From: Evansella halocellulosilytica
Lineage (GTDB): Bacteria > Bacillota > Bacilli > Bacillales > Salisediminibacteriaceae
Direction: 5' to 3'
DNA: 64,000 nucleotides
Assembly (NCBI RefSeq): GCF_002335745.1
Contig: NZ_NIST01000001.1
Location: 2,581,370 to 2,645,369, forward strand
Positions 27,714-36,636 of this stretch are shown here, in pieces. Under the pieces are notes generated by a model. That model ran no database searches and had not been told where the DNA came from. It saw nothing but the letters and a program-made list of their open reading frames with translations. The translations under genes were made by a program, and so were the position numbers. The first letter of the stretch is position 1. Every line of letters begins with the position of its first letter.

Positions 27714-28715
27714 ATGAAGCGGAGTATTTTAGTGTCTTTCATATTTATTGTATTGATTGTTGTCTTTTTGGCTGGTTGTTCTGATGATCATGAAGCATCC
27801 GGGGAATCGGGTTCGAATATGACGTCTGATTCTGACAGTGAAGAAGTAGAGAATGAAGCAGATGAAAATAATCAGGAAGAATGGCCAGAGGAACTCGTTT
27901 ATGCGATTATTCCGACTGAAGATCAGGAAGAAATTATAAGCAGGCATGAAGTATTTGCTGAATACTTATCTGACCGCATTGGTATTCCTGTCACTATCTT
28001 TTCGGGAACAGATTATAATGCAAACATTGAAGCGATGCGCAATGATCATGTGCAGATTGCGTATTATGGTCCCTTTTCCTATTTGCTAGCGAAAGAACGA
28101 GCGGGAGCGGAACCTTTTGCAGTACATTTAAAAACCCCAGAGGATGAAGCTTTCTATACTTCCCAGTTTATCACGTTGGAAGGGAATGGGATTGAGAGTT
28201 TTGAAGACTTAGAAGGAAAATCATTTGCTTGGGTTGATCCAACTTCTACGTCTGGAAATTTATTTCCACGATCGCATTTAATCAATGAATTAAGCTTAAC
28301 AGAAGATGGTGTTGACGATTTTCTTGGTGCAACGATTTTTTCTGGGTCCCACGAATCTTCCGTGTTGTCTGTCTTAAATGGAGATGTTGAAGCAGCGGCC
28401 ATCTCCTCTGGTTCAGGAGTAAGGGCAATTGAACAATATGCGGATCATCGCAATGGTGAAAAGCTATTTACCTTTGGAGAAACGATGGATATCCCTTCTG
28501 CTCCGTATACGTATAAAGAAACTCTCCCAGAAGATTTAAAAGAGCTCATTCGCGAAGCGTTTTATGATGCATTAGAAGAACCGGCATTGGAAACCTATTT
28601 GCAAGATGCAGCGATGGAGGGAGGATTTATTCCAGTCACTCATGAGAACTATGAGGTGATTGAAATGACAGCCTCTGCACTAAACATGAGTCCAGAAGAT
28701 TTATTGGGAGAATAA
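27714..28715 (+). CDS. phnD: Phosphonate ABC transporter, substrate-binding lipoprotein
   Basis: A 333-residue PhnD-family binding protein. The signal peptide ends in a lipobox (FLAGC), then an acidic Ser/Glu linker and a periplasmic-binding fold from ~45 (YAIIPTEDQEEI, DYNANIEAMRNDHVQIAYYGPFSY, then SFAWVDPTSTSGNLFP). The YGPFSY and DPTSTSG segments are typical of phosphonate-binding PhnD/PtxB. GGAGGGAATATCC precedes the ATG. A 125-bp gap before it contains no obvious terminator. Confidence 0.92.
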   Translation: MKRSILVSFIFIVLIVVFLAGCSDDHEASGESGSNMTSDSDSEEVENEADENNQEEWPEELVYAIIPTEDQEEIISRHEVFAEYLSDRIGIPVTIFSGTDYNANIEAMRNDHVQIAYYGPFSYLLAKERAGAEPFAVHLKTPEDEAFYTSQFITLEGNGIESFEDLEGKSFAWVDPTSTSGNLFPRSHLINELSLTEDGVDDFLGATIFSGSHESSVLSVLNGDVEAAAISSGSGVRAIEQYADHRNGEKLFTFGETMDIPSAPYTYKETLPEDLKELIREAFYDALEEPALETYLQDAAMEGGFIPVTHENYEVIEMTASALNMSPEDLLGE

Positions 28716-28792
28716 TAGAAATTGAGAATAGGGAATTCGTTACATCCCTATTCTTCCTTAATACATTACGTATAGGAGGCTTTACGAGAATC

Positions 28793-29581
28793 ATGGAACA
28801 AACGATTTTGGAAATAAATAATCTCAATAAAATTTATCCAGATGGAACAAATGCTCTTAAAAACATTCATTTATCGATAAACAAAGGGGAGTTTGTTGTC
28901 ATCATTGGCTTAAGTGGGGCTGGGAAAAGCAGTTTATTACGCTGCATTAATCGATTAATTGAACCGAGTGACGGGTCCGTCGTTTTTAATGGAGACGATA
29001 TTGTTCGTGCAAAGGGAAAAAAACTTAGGTTGATTCGCAGACAAATTGGAATGATTTTTCAACACTATAATTTAATCAAAAGAGTTACGACGGTCCAAAA
29101 TGTCTTACATGGGAGGTTAGGCTATATGTCTTCCATTAAGGGCGGATTAGGTCTTTTTGAGAAAATGGATGTCGAGAGTGCTCTTAAGCTATTAGAAAGA
29201 GTAGGACTGTTAGATCAAGCGTTTAAAAGAGCCGATGAACTTAGTGGAGGACAGCAGCAACGGGTCGGAATTTCTCGGGCGATTGCGCAAAATCCTGCAT
29301 TAATCATGGCAGATGAACCAATAGCTAGTCTTGATCCTGCTTCATCAAGAAATGTGATGGGATACTTACGGGATATTTGTAAGGAAGATGGGATTACTGC
29401 GATTGTCAATTTACATCAAGTTGAATTTGCGAAAGAGTTTGCTGACCGGATCATTGGAGTGAAGAAAGGGGAAATTGTTTTTGACGGTCGGCCAGAACAA
29501 TTAACGACCGAAATGACAAGCATGATTTATGAAGGAAATGTACAGGAGAGCAAAGATGAACCAATATCAAGAGTATTGTAG
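28793..29581 (+). CDS. phnC: Phosphonate ABC transporter, ATP-binding protein
   Basis: A 262-residue ABC ATPase with Walker A GLSGAGKSS, Q-loop in MIFQHYNLI, signature LSGGQQQRV, Walker B LIMADEP and the switch His in VNLHQV. The insertion after the Q-loop (HGRLGYMSSIKGGLGLF) is characteristic of PhnC. AGGAGG precedes the ATG. It powers uptake with the two PhnE permeases that follow; its 3' end overlaps the first by 26 bp. Confidence 0.94.
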   Translation: MEQTILEINNLNKIYPDGTNALKNIHLSINKGEFVVIIGLSGAGKSSLLRCINRLIEPSDGSVVFNGDDIVRAKGKKLRLIRRQIGMIFQHYNLIKRVTTVQNVLHGRLGYMSSIKGGLGLFEKMDVESALKLLERVGLLDQAFKRADELSGGQQQRVGISRAIAQNPALIMADEPIASLDPASSRNVMGYLRDICKEDGITAIVNLHQVEFAKEFADRIIGVKKGEIVFDGRPEQLTTEMTSMIYEGNVQESKDEPISRVL

Positions 29582-30350
29582 ATTACAAAAAAACAAATTA
29601 TTGAACTCTTTACTAGTTTGGACCATCATTGTTGCATTAACCGTTTGGGCATATATGGACAACAGTTTAAACATTTCGATGCTCATAAATGGAATCGGGA
29701 ATATCGCTCAATTTATTTACGTTGACATGATGCCACCCGACTTTTCTCAAGCTCCTCTCTATATTAAGCCTGTATTTGAAACATTATACATGAGTTTTAT
29801 TGCTTTACTATTAAGTGTAGCGATTTCAATGATCTTAGGTATATTGGCGGCAAAAAATACAACCCCACATACGGCAATTGCTTTGATATCTAGAGGGATC
29901 ATTAGTTTTATTCGTGCTGTTCCTTCGATGGTAGCAGGTCTGTTTTTTGTCGCTACTTTCGGAATTGGTGTGTTTGCGGGAATAATCGCGCTTGGTGTTG
30001 CCGGGATCGGAATTCTCGGTAAAGCTTATGCAGATAGTATCGAAGAGATCGAGAGCGGGCAACTTGAAGCGATTCGTTCGAGTGGTGCAAGCTGGTTTCA
30101 AATGCTTGGGCAAGGTGTCTGGCCACAGCTTAAACCGAGTTTTATTTCGTGGACATTTTATAAATTTGATACGAATATTCGGGATGCAGCGGTCATCGGA
30201 TTAATTGGTGCTGGTGGAATCGGCTATTATCTTAATGGAAGTATTAAGTTATTTCAATATAAAGAAGCAGCATTTGGAATCTTCCTAATCTTCCTTTTGA
30301 TAATCATCGTTGAATATATGACATCAAGGTTAAGGAAGAGGGCATTATGA
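29556..30350 (+). CDS. phnE: Phosphonate ABC transporter, permease 1
   Basis: A 264-residue inner-membrane permease with about six helices and the cytoplasmic EAA-type loop (ESGQLEAIRSSGASWFQMLGQGVWP) that docks PhnC. AGGAGAGC before the ATG at 29556 chooses this start over the upstream ATG at 29529, which lies within phnC. Its stop overlaps the next start (ATGA). Confidence 0.92.
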   Translation: MNQYQEYCRLQKNKLLNSLLVWTIIVALTVWAYMDNSLNISMLINGIGNIAQFIYVDMMPPDFSQAPLYIKPVFETLYMSFIALLLSVAISMILGILAAKNTTPHTAIALISRGIISFIRAVPSMVAGLFFVATFGIGVFAGIIALGVAGIGILGKAYADSIEEIESGQLEAIRSSGASWFQMLGQGVWPQLKPSFISWTFYKFDTNIRDAAVIGLIGAGGIGYYLNGSIKLFQYKEAAFGIFLIFLLIIIVEYMTSRLRKRAL

Positions 30351-31135
30351 TGAGAATGAAAACGAATGAGGAGTACCGTAAAAGAGTATTGCACCTATTA
30401 CTATTCTTGATGATCTTTGTCATTAGCATTTCTCAAATTGACCTTTCTTATGATCGTATTATAAGTAGTTTTGAGAGAGGAAGTTATATTTTAAAAGATA
30501 TATTTCCACCGAAAATATCAGATTATGAGCTAATATGGCATGCAGCATTAGAGTCGATTCAAATTGCGATATTAGGGACGATATTGGGGATCATTTTATC
30601 TTTGATCCTATGTCTGTTTGCTGCTAAAAATATTTCCTATCATATTTCGGTCAGTTATTTCGTAAAGGGATTTGCAGGATTTGTTCGTGCAGTACCAGCG
30701 CTTATTTGGGCATTGCTATTCATTGTTGCCGTTGGACTTGGACCAACAGCAGGAATATTAGCGATCGGAATCAACAGTGTTGGAATGCTTGTGAAGATTT
30801 ATGCAGAATCGATTGAAGAAATTGATGAAGGAATTATTGAAGCTTTACAGGCAACTGGAGCAAGTAAGTTTCAATATATTATGCGGGGCATTATTCCTTC
30901 AGTAGCTAGTATTTTTATATCATGGTCGTTATTTCGTTTAGATATTAATATACGCTACGCCTCTGTGTTAGGAGTCGTGGGAGCTGGTGGAATTGGTTGG
31001 GAGCTTGTGAGGAGCACTAGATTAATGAACTATGATGAAGCAATGGGAATAACGATTGTCATCTTTTTCATTGTTATTTTGTCCGAAGCTTTGACAAAGG
31101 TTTTAAAGAAAAGATTAGATACTACGACGGTTTAA
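30347..31135 (+). CDS. phnE: Phosphonate ABC transporter, permease 2
   Basis: A 262-residue second PhnE permease, homologous to the first (shared EEIDEGIIEALQATGASKFQ loop and the GAGGIGWELV region). Paired non-identical PhnE proteins are usual in Firmicute phosphonate importers. Translation is coupled to permease 1 through ATGA; a second ATG three bases on is equally possible. Confidence 0.92.
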   Translation: MMRMKTNEEYRKRVLHLLLFLMIFVISISQIDLSYDRIISSFERGSYILKDIFPPKISDYELIWHAALESIQIAILGTILGIILSLILCLFAAKNISYHISVSYFVKGFAGFVRAVPALIWALLFIVAVGLGPTAGILAIGINSVGMLVKIYAESIEEIDEGIIEALQATGASKFQYIMRGIIPSVASIFISWSLFRLDINIRYASVLGVVGAGGIGWELVRSTRLMNYDEAMGITIVIFFIVILSEALTKVLKKRLDTTTV

Positions 31136-31159
31136 TTTTAAAATAGGGGTGATCGTTTA

Positions 31160-32083
31160 ATGGAAGTTTTATCTCATTCTAGAAAATTTTCAATGATCTT
31201 AATTCCAGATACACAAAAAATGTCGAGACATCACCCGGGTGTGTTTATGAAAATGACGAGGTGGATCGTCGAATACGCTAAAAAGGAAACGATTAGTGCA
31301 GTGATTCATCTAGGGGATGTCGTTGATCGGGGCGCGAGAAATGAACAAGAATATATGTGCGCATCGAATGCCCTGGAAGTAATCGATCATGCTGACATCC
31401 CATTATTAATCGCTCCTGGCAATCATGATTATGATATACCGATTGTTTCTTCAGTGAAAAAAGTGGAGGAAAGTGAAAAGCGTTCATTGCAAATGTTCAA
31501 TACGTATTTTGGTGTGAAACGGTTTCAGCATAAACCATGGTTTGGAGGAGTTTACGAAACAGGAAAAGCAGAAAATATGTATGCGTATTTAGATGACTAT
31601 TTGATCGTCATTTTAGAATTTGGACCGAGGGATGAAGTACTAGAATGGGCAAATAAAATCATGGGAGAAAACGATCATAAAAAAGTGATTGTGATTACTC
31701 ACTGCTATTTATATATAGATGGAAAGCGTACTTCGAAAGATGACGATGCAGCTCCGAAAAAATATGTGGCGACCAAAGATGACAATAATGGGGAAGATAT
31801 TTGGCAAAAACTGATTAAACATCATAAAAATATCATCGCTGTATTTTCAGGGCATCACATTCCTGGTAACGTTAGTCATCGTATAGATGAAGGAACATAT
31901 GCGAATCATGTTATTCAATCCTTTCAAAACTGGCAATCTACGGATTATGGCGGCTCTGGGAGAGTACGGATTGTTGAAATAGACCGAACGCACAATCATC
32001 TGGAATTGAAAGTTTTTAATACATTTGAGGAAACATATGAACACGAACCGAACTATCATCTTCAATTTAAATTAAGTGTCTGA
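31160..32083 (+). CDS. Calcineurin-like metallophosphoesterase in the phosphonate operon
   Basis: A 307-residue soluble phosphoesterase: Asp in IPDTQ, HLGDVVDRG, GNHDYD, a later His (VITHCY) and GHHIPG supply the dinuclear metal site. It has no signal peptide, so it acts in the cytoplasm. It follows phnE after 24 bp with a GGGGTGATC site, so is in the operon. A role in hydrolysing an imported phosphonate ester, or in releasing phosphate from a derivative, is inferred from context only. The operon ends at a hairpin at 32095. Confidence 0.82.
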   Translation: MEVLSHSRKFSMILIPDTQKMSRHHPGVFMKMTRWIVEYAKKETISAVIHLGDVVDRGARNEQEYMCASNALEVIDHADIPLLIAPGNHDYDIPIVSSVKKVEESEKRSLQMFNTYFGVKRFQHKPWFGGVYETGKAENMYAYLDDYLIVILEFGPRDEVLEWANKIMGENDHKKVIVITHCYLYIDGKRTSKDDDAAPKKYVATKDDNNGEDIWQKLIKHHKNIIAVFSGHHIPGNVSHRIDEGTYANHVIQSFQNWQSTDYGGSGRVRIVEIDRTHNHLELKVFNTFEETYEHEPNYHLQFKLSV

Positions 32084-32094
32084 GTAAGAATGAA

Positions 32095-32119
32095 AAGCAC
32101 GGAAAAGCTTTCCGTGCTT
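32095..32119 (+). terminator. Hairpin at the end of the phosphonate operon
   Basis: AAGCACGGAAA-AGC-TTTCCGTGCTT is a perfect 11-bp stem 12 bp after the stop codon, but it is not followed by a T tract, so it may protect or only partly terminate the mRNA. Confidence 0.6.
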
Positions 32120-32285
32120 AAATGAATAGCAGTAGTGAAGGTTCGTACCCCCATAATAATGGGAATATTTATTAACTTGTACGATAACATACGAGGTGGA
32201 CAATCTTTTAATAAAAGGTCATATCGATAGACTGTATTTTTGCTTTTAGGAGTCGTTATATCCTTTATTCCTAGTCGTACAATGT

Positions 32286-32855
32286 CTATAATTTTCTTAA
32301 TGAATTGTAATTTTTTTTTAGTAATGATAGTAAGAATACATCATTGAATTCGCCATCTAAATAATGGTGTTCGAGAAGTCGGCCTTCTTGTTGGAATCCA
32401 TGTTTATCCATTAATTTAACAACATTGCTATTATTTACATTCGTATAAGCATAAATTTTATTAAGGTACATTTTATAAAAGCCGTATTCCATTAAGAACT
32501 TAATTGTTTCCGTTCCATAACCTCTGCCCCAATGTTTACTGGAAAAATTACCTCCAATTTCTGCATGATGTGATAATCGGTCCCAATTTCTAAACCCACA
32601 CGTTCCAATTATTTTTTTAGATGCGTTTAATTCAATGCCCCAACTAATTGAATGATAGCCGCGATTAGCTTGTTGAAAAGAGTTTATTAACTCTTCCGCT
32701 TCTGTCATTTCTTTTAATGGTTCACTTTTATCGAACCTTAATACGTTAGGGTCTGAATAAAGAGAATAAATGTCATATTTATCATTTTTATTCACTTCTC
32801 TAAACGTTAAATTATTCGTTTTCAAAGGTTCAAAGGTTGGTCCTTTATCCTCCAT
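32286..32855 (-). CDS. GNAT acetyltransferase, RimJ/RimL type
   Basis: A 189-residue N-acetyltransferase. The acetyl-CoA site is visible as the GNFSSKHWGRGYGTE block (Q/RxxGxG/A variant), preceded by GTCGFRNWDR and followed by YAYTNVNNSNVVKLMDKHGF, all typical of the RimJ/RimL subgroup that acetylates protein N-termini or antibiotics. The ribosome site is weak (AGGGATG, 11 bp away). A monocistronic gene; substrate not predictable. Confidence 0.85.
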   Translation of the reverse strand: MEDKGPTFEPLKTNNLTFREVNKNDKYDIYSLYSDPNVLRFDKSEPLKEMTEAEELINSFQQANRGYHSISWGIELNASKKIIGTCGFRNWDRLSHHAEIGGNFSSKHWGRGYGTETIKFLMEYGFYKMYLNKIYAYTNVNNSNVVKLMDKHGFQQEGRLLEHHYLDGEFNDVFLLSLLKKNYNSLRKL

Positions 32856-32884
32856 TCAGAGTGCACATCCCTTTGCTGTACTTT

Positions 32885-33151
32885 TTAAAAAACAGGTCCT
32901 CGGCGAAATCGTCTTCTGCGAAAACGGAAGGCTGCGATCGAAGCTAATGCAACAACGGTTAACGCTGCAGCAGCGAAAAAGTAAGAGCAATGATCGGGAC
33001 CTGATGGACTAGGACCAATCGGACGAAGATAAACATTTCTGCTGTCTACTCTTTCAATTGTACCAACATAAACTTTTCCGTGATGGTCTCTTATTTCAAC
33101 CTCTGAACCGATATTGTCTTTACATAAATTATAATAATAGTCACAAGACAT
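32885..33151 (-). CDS. Small Sm-like/membrane protein
   Basis: An 88-residue protein starting with a Tyr/Cys-rich motif (CDYYYNLC), then a short beta-barrel-like stretch (GSEVEIRDHHGKVYVGTIER) that looks like an Sm or KOW fold, a Gly/Pro spacer, one membrane helix (~58-75) and an Arg-rich end. AAAGGAGG precedes the ATG at ideal spacing, so it is a real gene. Similar small proteins occur in spore formers, so a spore-surface or forespore membrane role is possible; I know no assigned function. Confidence 0.7.
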   Translation of the reverse strand: MSCDYYYNLCKDNIGSEVEIRDHHGKVYVGTIERVDSRNVYLRPIGPSPSGPDHCSYFFAAAALTVVALASIAAFRFRRRRFRRGPVF

Positions 33152-33262
33152 TTTCTATAACCTCCTTTGTTGTAAAGTGAAAAACGCATTACTACACTAG
33201 CACTATATGTTATGAACACGGAGTTCGATTTAGTTTAAACCCTATTTATAGGAGGATTTTCT

Positions 33263-33361
33263 ATTATCGTCAAACGTTTATTTTTCAAGAGGTTAAATAA
33301 ATTTTTTAAAAAAAATGCTAAAATGGCAGGCGTTATCCCTACCATAGTGAAGGCCTCTTAA
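33263..33361 (+). CDS. Possible 32-residue basic peptide with ATT start
   Basis: An open frame of 33 codons preceded by AGGAGG seven bases before ATT. The product is cationic and amphipathic (KRLFFKRLNKFFKKNAK, then a hydrophobic AGVIPTIV). No ATG/GTG/TTG lies at suitable spacing, so it needs a rare start codon. It could be a small membrane-active peptide or a decayed gene; support is limited to the ribosome site and composition. Confidence 0.3.
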   Translation: MIVKRLFFKRLNKFFKKNAKMAGVIPTIVKAS

Positions 33362-33392
33362 AGCGTTTAGCAAGGAGGTGAAAGTTGCCTAC

Positions 33393-33485
33393 TTAGTAAC
33401 TATTAAAAGCGCATGCACATCCAACAATCACTAGCAGGATAAAAAGGACTAAAATAATCGGAGAGATTGTGTGTCCAAAACTCAT
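33393..33485 (-). CDS. YjcZ-family sporulation peptide
   Basis: A 30-residue hydrophobic peptide (begins MSFGHTISPIILVLFIL, ends CACAFNSY) matching the YjcZ family of tiny sporulation proteins: a single membrane helix followed by the VGCACA-type cysteine motif. AAGGGGGTG lies five bases before the ATG. These peptides are made in the mother cell or forespore of Bacillus; their function is unknown. Confidence 0.85.
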   Translation of the reverse strand: MSFGHTISPIILVLFILLVIVGCACAFNSY

Positions 33486-33692
33486 ATGAGCACCCCCTTT
33501 ATTAATGTTAGTGTATTGTATGTTTATTATCAGACAAGATATAGTTCGTTTGCCGTTAAAATTCAAAAATAGGTTGTTGTTTGTTATTCAATTTCTAAAA
33601 TAAATCCTAACATTGCAGAAAATCATGATTAGTAAGTCGACGGCTATCACGTAAGGATAGTTATTACAAGTGGATTTTAAAATGGTTTCGGT

Positions 33693-34067
33693 TTAGCCAC
33701 TTGTCCTGCCACTAAACCGATGCCGATGTGGAGTATCACCATCGACAGTGGTGAACCCGCTAAATTTATGGAAATGTCTGCCGTCAGGACATTCAATGGC
33801 AGGTCCAGTTATTCCACGAATAACATGTTTATGGTTTGCATCAAAAGATGTGACCGTAAAAAAGCGATGTCCATGCTGAACTCCGCTTGGTGCTGGTTCA
33901 GTTCTTCCAGCATATCGATGATCATGCCCTACATCGAATGACGTGACACCTTTAAATTCATGAGTATGAACTGGGCGGCCATCCCATGAAGTAATATAAA
34001 GGTTATGCGAATGTACACCACCTTCGTCAGAGGAACACATAAAACCTGATACAGGTATATTCATCAT
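33693..34067 (-). CDS. YmaF-family histidine-rich protein
   Basis: A 124-residue protein made of four or five short repeats ending in HxH motifs (HSHN, HTHEF, HDHRYAGRT, HGHRF, HKHVIRG, HRHRFSGRT), the pattern of the YmaF family found in spore formers. The many paired histidines suggest metal binding; the repeats resemble beta-hairpin phage or spore surface proteins. GGTGGAG lies before two adjacent ATGs; the second (34064) has better spacing. Function is not established. Confidence 0.85.
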   Translation of the reverse strand: MMNIPVSGFMCSSDEGGVHSHNLYITSWDGRPVHTHEFKGVTSFDVGHDHRYAGRTEPAPSGVQHGHRFFTVTSFDANHKHVIRGITGPAIECPDGRHFHKFSGFTTVDGDTPHRHRFSGRTSG

Positions 34068-34443
34068 ATCTCCACCTTTTCTTATGAGTTATTCATTACT
34101 TTATGCCTTATGCATTTATAACGAGTGGAGGGATGAACTCATAAATGAAAATTGGATAACAATCTAACAAAACGCTAATTAAATCTATCAAATACTTATT
34201 CTTGTATTGTAGATAAAAAAAGTTCCAGTATCTGTTTAAGATGAATGGAACTATTATCAGACTGAGAGGGGAGTGAATGCCAGTTCATGCATAAGCAGAG
34301 CATTGAGGAAAATTTCTTTGTACTTTTTCTATAAAAAAGTCAGATCAGCTATTATTATAACTTGTTCAATTGACATACTTTAGGCGCAAAACACTAAATG
34401 ATACATAAGATGGTATGGAATTTTAAAAAAGAGGGTGAAAGGA
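34068..34443. other. 375-bp intergenic stretch with no gene seen
   Basis: A+T-rich, with one hairpin (AAAGTTCCA/TGGAACT, 34219-34253). A GAGGGGAGTGAATG at 34265 opens only a five-codon frame. The promoter of the next gene is likely near 34370-34410. Confidence 0.5.
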
Positions 34444-34902
34444 TTGAACGGTTATTATCCTTACAGACAAGACTGGTCTCCAGTAGTTGAGTATTTAGAC
34501 TTCAGTTTGAACGGTGAAGAAATGGTTTGCTCAATGACGACACAATTATTTTATATTCCTGCCACTGAAAATCTGGAAGGAAATCCGGAAATGCATGAAC
34601 ACCTTGTTCCAGCCTCCTATCATCGGGTAACAGCACTAGGTTGTGCAAAGCGGTTACAAAATGGTGAATACCATGATTCCATTATTCAAGCGATGATTGG
34701 ATGTATTAATAATGCGTTAATGCAAGACGAGGAAGTAACGAAATGGTTAGGTGTTATGAGAGAAAATGCTCCAAGTGAATTTATACCGTTTATGGATTCT
34801 GTTATCAACTGGCAGCAGCAAACAGAACAAAGTTTAGCTTATGCGAAGCAGTTGCTAACCGGAATGGGGTATGATACTGAAAATGGAGAGCAAGCTTACT
34901 AA
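34444..34902 (+). CDS. Conserved-looking hypothetical protein
   Basis: A 152-residue soluble acidic protein with no family I recognise. It starts NGYYPYRQDWSPVVEYLDF and is largely helical after residue 55, with Cys residues at positions near 25, 59 and 78. The TTG at 34444 is chosen because GAGGGTGAAAGGA lies directly upstream; the earlier GTG at 34435 lies inside that site. A clear terminator follows, so it is a single-gene unit. Length, codon use and signals support a real gene. Confidence 0.65.
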   Translation: MNGYYPYRQDWSPVVEYLDFSLNGEEMVCSMTTQLFYIPATENLEGNPEMHEHLVPASYHRVTALGCAKRLQNGEYHDSIIQAMIGCINNALMQDEEVTKWLGVMRENAPSEFIPFMDSVINWQQQTEQSLAYAKQLLTGMGYDTENGEQAY

Positions 34903-34943
34903 GGTGTCGTGTAGGATGAAAAGCTTCTAATGGTTATAAATGG

Positions 34944-34972
34944 AAAAACCGCCAATTCTGGCGGTTTTTTCT
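34944..34972 (+). terminator. Rho-independent terminator
   Basis: AAAACCGCCA-ATTC-TGGCGGTTTT stem followed by TTCTCTT; ends the hypothetical gene. Confidence 0.85.
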
Positions 34973-35048
34973 CTTAGAAGATGCGCCGTATACTAATGAA
35001 AGATCGGAGGAAGTGTTTTCATTAACGATATATGTTGCTCTCTTAATG

Positions 35049-35210
35049 TTACGTGTATACAATAGATCCTAGGGTGATCACGATCAAGAAGTCAAATATC
35101 GGCAATTGAGAAATCAAGCGTTTTCCCATCATCTTTGTCACAATAATTATAAGAGGGATAATCGTCATAATTCTAAAGAAAATAATGCCTATATCTTTTA
35201 CTTGCTCCAA
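35049..35210 (-). pseudogene. Truncated DUF421 (YetF-type) gene
   Basis: Only the first ~50 residues of a DUF421 membrane protein remain: two helices around the hallmark KMMGKRLISQLPIFDFLIVITLGSIV, then a stop. A TTG at 35210 with AAAGGATGTG upstream could start it. The downstream frames do not continue the family. A complete DUF421 gene lies 1.3 kb away at 36637, so this is probably a decayed duplicate. Confidence 0.7.
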
Positions 35211-35361
35211 AAAGACTTCACATCCTTTAATATAAATGTCTCTAGAAAAGTATGTGCTAATTTTTTTGGAGTTATTTAGCTGTATTGATATTATTTCCAA
35301 CGGCTGCTCATACTTCAGTCGCTTTATATGACAACAGCCATTCATTAACTAACTGTATCAA

Positions 35362-35964
35362 TTAAACTACTTTGTGATTGCTGTTTCGGATAAGCCAAAT
35401 CGTATATATTAGAAAAATAGACAAATCAAAGAGATAAACAATGCTCCAAAGATAACTTATAACGTTAGGGAGAACTTGAGCCAGGTATAAGAGTATTTCG
35501 CCGGAAGAAACATAGTTAGGTAATTCTTGAATAAATTGATGATTGATAAAAACCCATACGAAATGAGTCGCGAAAAATGCAAACGAATGTATGTAAAATC
35601 GTTTTCTTCGATTATTTATATAAGTATAAATGTCGCCTTTAAATGTAGTACGTTGCTGCTTAGCCATTTTTTCTTGTATGTACTGATCAAGACGTTGGAA
35701 ATCAGAACGACCAAGCGTGCTAGCATATATGATAAATAGAAAGATGACGATTTGAAATAAAGATATCTTACCTGTGAAATAATAATCAATGCCAACGAGT
35801 ACACCTTGGAAAAGGTTGCAAAAAATAATAAATAATAAGAATAATTGACTTAATCGAATGAAACCGAGCTTATATCGGCTTAATAAAAATAAAAAGATAA
35901 ATATCCAAGTAAGACCTTCAGATATGGCAAAAGACAGCCATTCATATTCATACAGAAAAGACAA
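35362..35964 (-). CDS. Integral membrane protein of unknown function
   Basis: A 200-residue polytopic protein with about five helices and a basic cytoplasmic loop (QEKMAKQQRTTFKGDIYTYINNRRKR split across it). I do not recognise a named family. The frame extends to 36033, but GAAGGTGGTG just before the TTG at 35964 is the best start. It sits between a truncated DUF421 gene and a DUF4363 gene, in the same direction, and may belong with that cell-envelope cluster. Confidence 0.65.
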   Translation of the reverse strand: MSFLYEYEWLSFAISEGLTWIFIFLFLLSRYKLGFIRLSQLFLLFIIFCNLFQGVLVGIDYYFTGKISLFQIVIFLFIIYASTLGRSDFQRLDQYIQEKMAKQQRTTFKGDIYTYINNRRKRFYIHSFAFFATHFVWVFINHQFIQELPNYVSSGEILLYLAQVLPNVISYLWSIVYLFDLSIFLIYTIWLIRNSNHKVV

Positions 35965-36180
35965 GGATATTTCACCACCTTCTTTTTCTATACAGTGTAT
36001 GTCCTCAATTTCACAATCATGTTTGAGGGGCAATTAATGAATGTACATACCTAGGATCTTAACAACAATGTAGTTTGAAGAAGGGGAGGGAGGATCACAT
36101 TCGTCTGTTGAAAGAACCGGGGACGGGAGCTCACTATTCACAAAGGACTAGCTCCATACGCAGAACTAGCCCTTTATCCA

Positions 36181-36531
36181 TTAAAGATCGTATATCATCC
36201 GCATTCGATGTCTAATTTCATATAATCCAATCTTCGCTTCTAAGTCATCCTCTTCACGAACACTTACTTTAACTTTTTCAAGCTCGCCTTCAATATCTTT
36301 AAAATCATCGACTACACCTAGAAGCTGCATTTTCCACTTTCGTTCGTTATAGCTATTTTCAAACTCCTCAATGCGGGATTGCGCTTGCTCCCATTGTTCT
36401 TCTTCGATCTCTTCTAACAGTTCATCAATTTTATTAAAAAGTAATTCATCATTATCTGTGATTAAGACATTGCTGCAACTTGTAAGAAAAATGATGATAA
36501 GTAGCAAGTGAAAGAAATGATTTTTTCTCAT
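36181..36531 (-). CDS. DUF4363-family lipoprotein
   Basis: A 116-residue lipoprotein: signal peptide with lipobox FLTSCS, then two long helices (acidic ELLEEIEEEQWEQAQSRIEEF segment) typical of DUF4363. In Bacillus this family is often coded beside DUF421/YetF genes, as here. AAAGGAG precedes the ATG. Located on the outer face of the membrane; function unknown. Confidence 0.8.
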   Translation of the reverse strand: MRKNHFFHLLLIIIFLTSCSNVLITDNDELLFNKIDELLEEIEEEQWEQAQSRIEEFENSYNERKWKMQLLGVVDDFKDIEGELEKVKVSVREEDDLEAKIGLYEIRHRMRMIYDL

Positions 36532-36636
36532 GTGAACGACTCCTTTATTACCTTTTACTCCCTTAGTTGTATGTTTCCTATTATTTTGTCCAACAATATT
36601 TATAAATAGTACGAGATGATGGATGGAGTGAACTTC

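Noticed and set aside
33370-33436. 18-codon plus-strand frame after AAGGAGGTG, antisense to the YjcZ gene
   Set aside because: Its GTG lies inside the ribosome site itself, and it overlaps a well-supported gene on the other strand.
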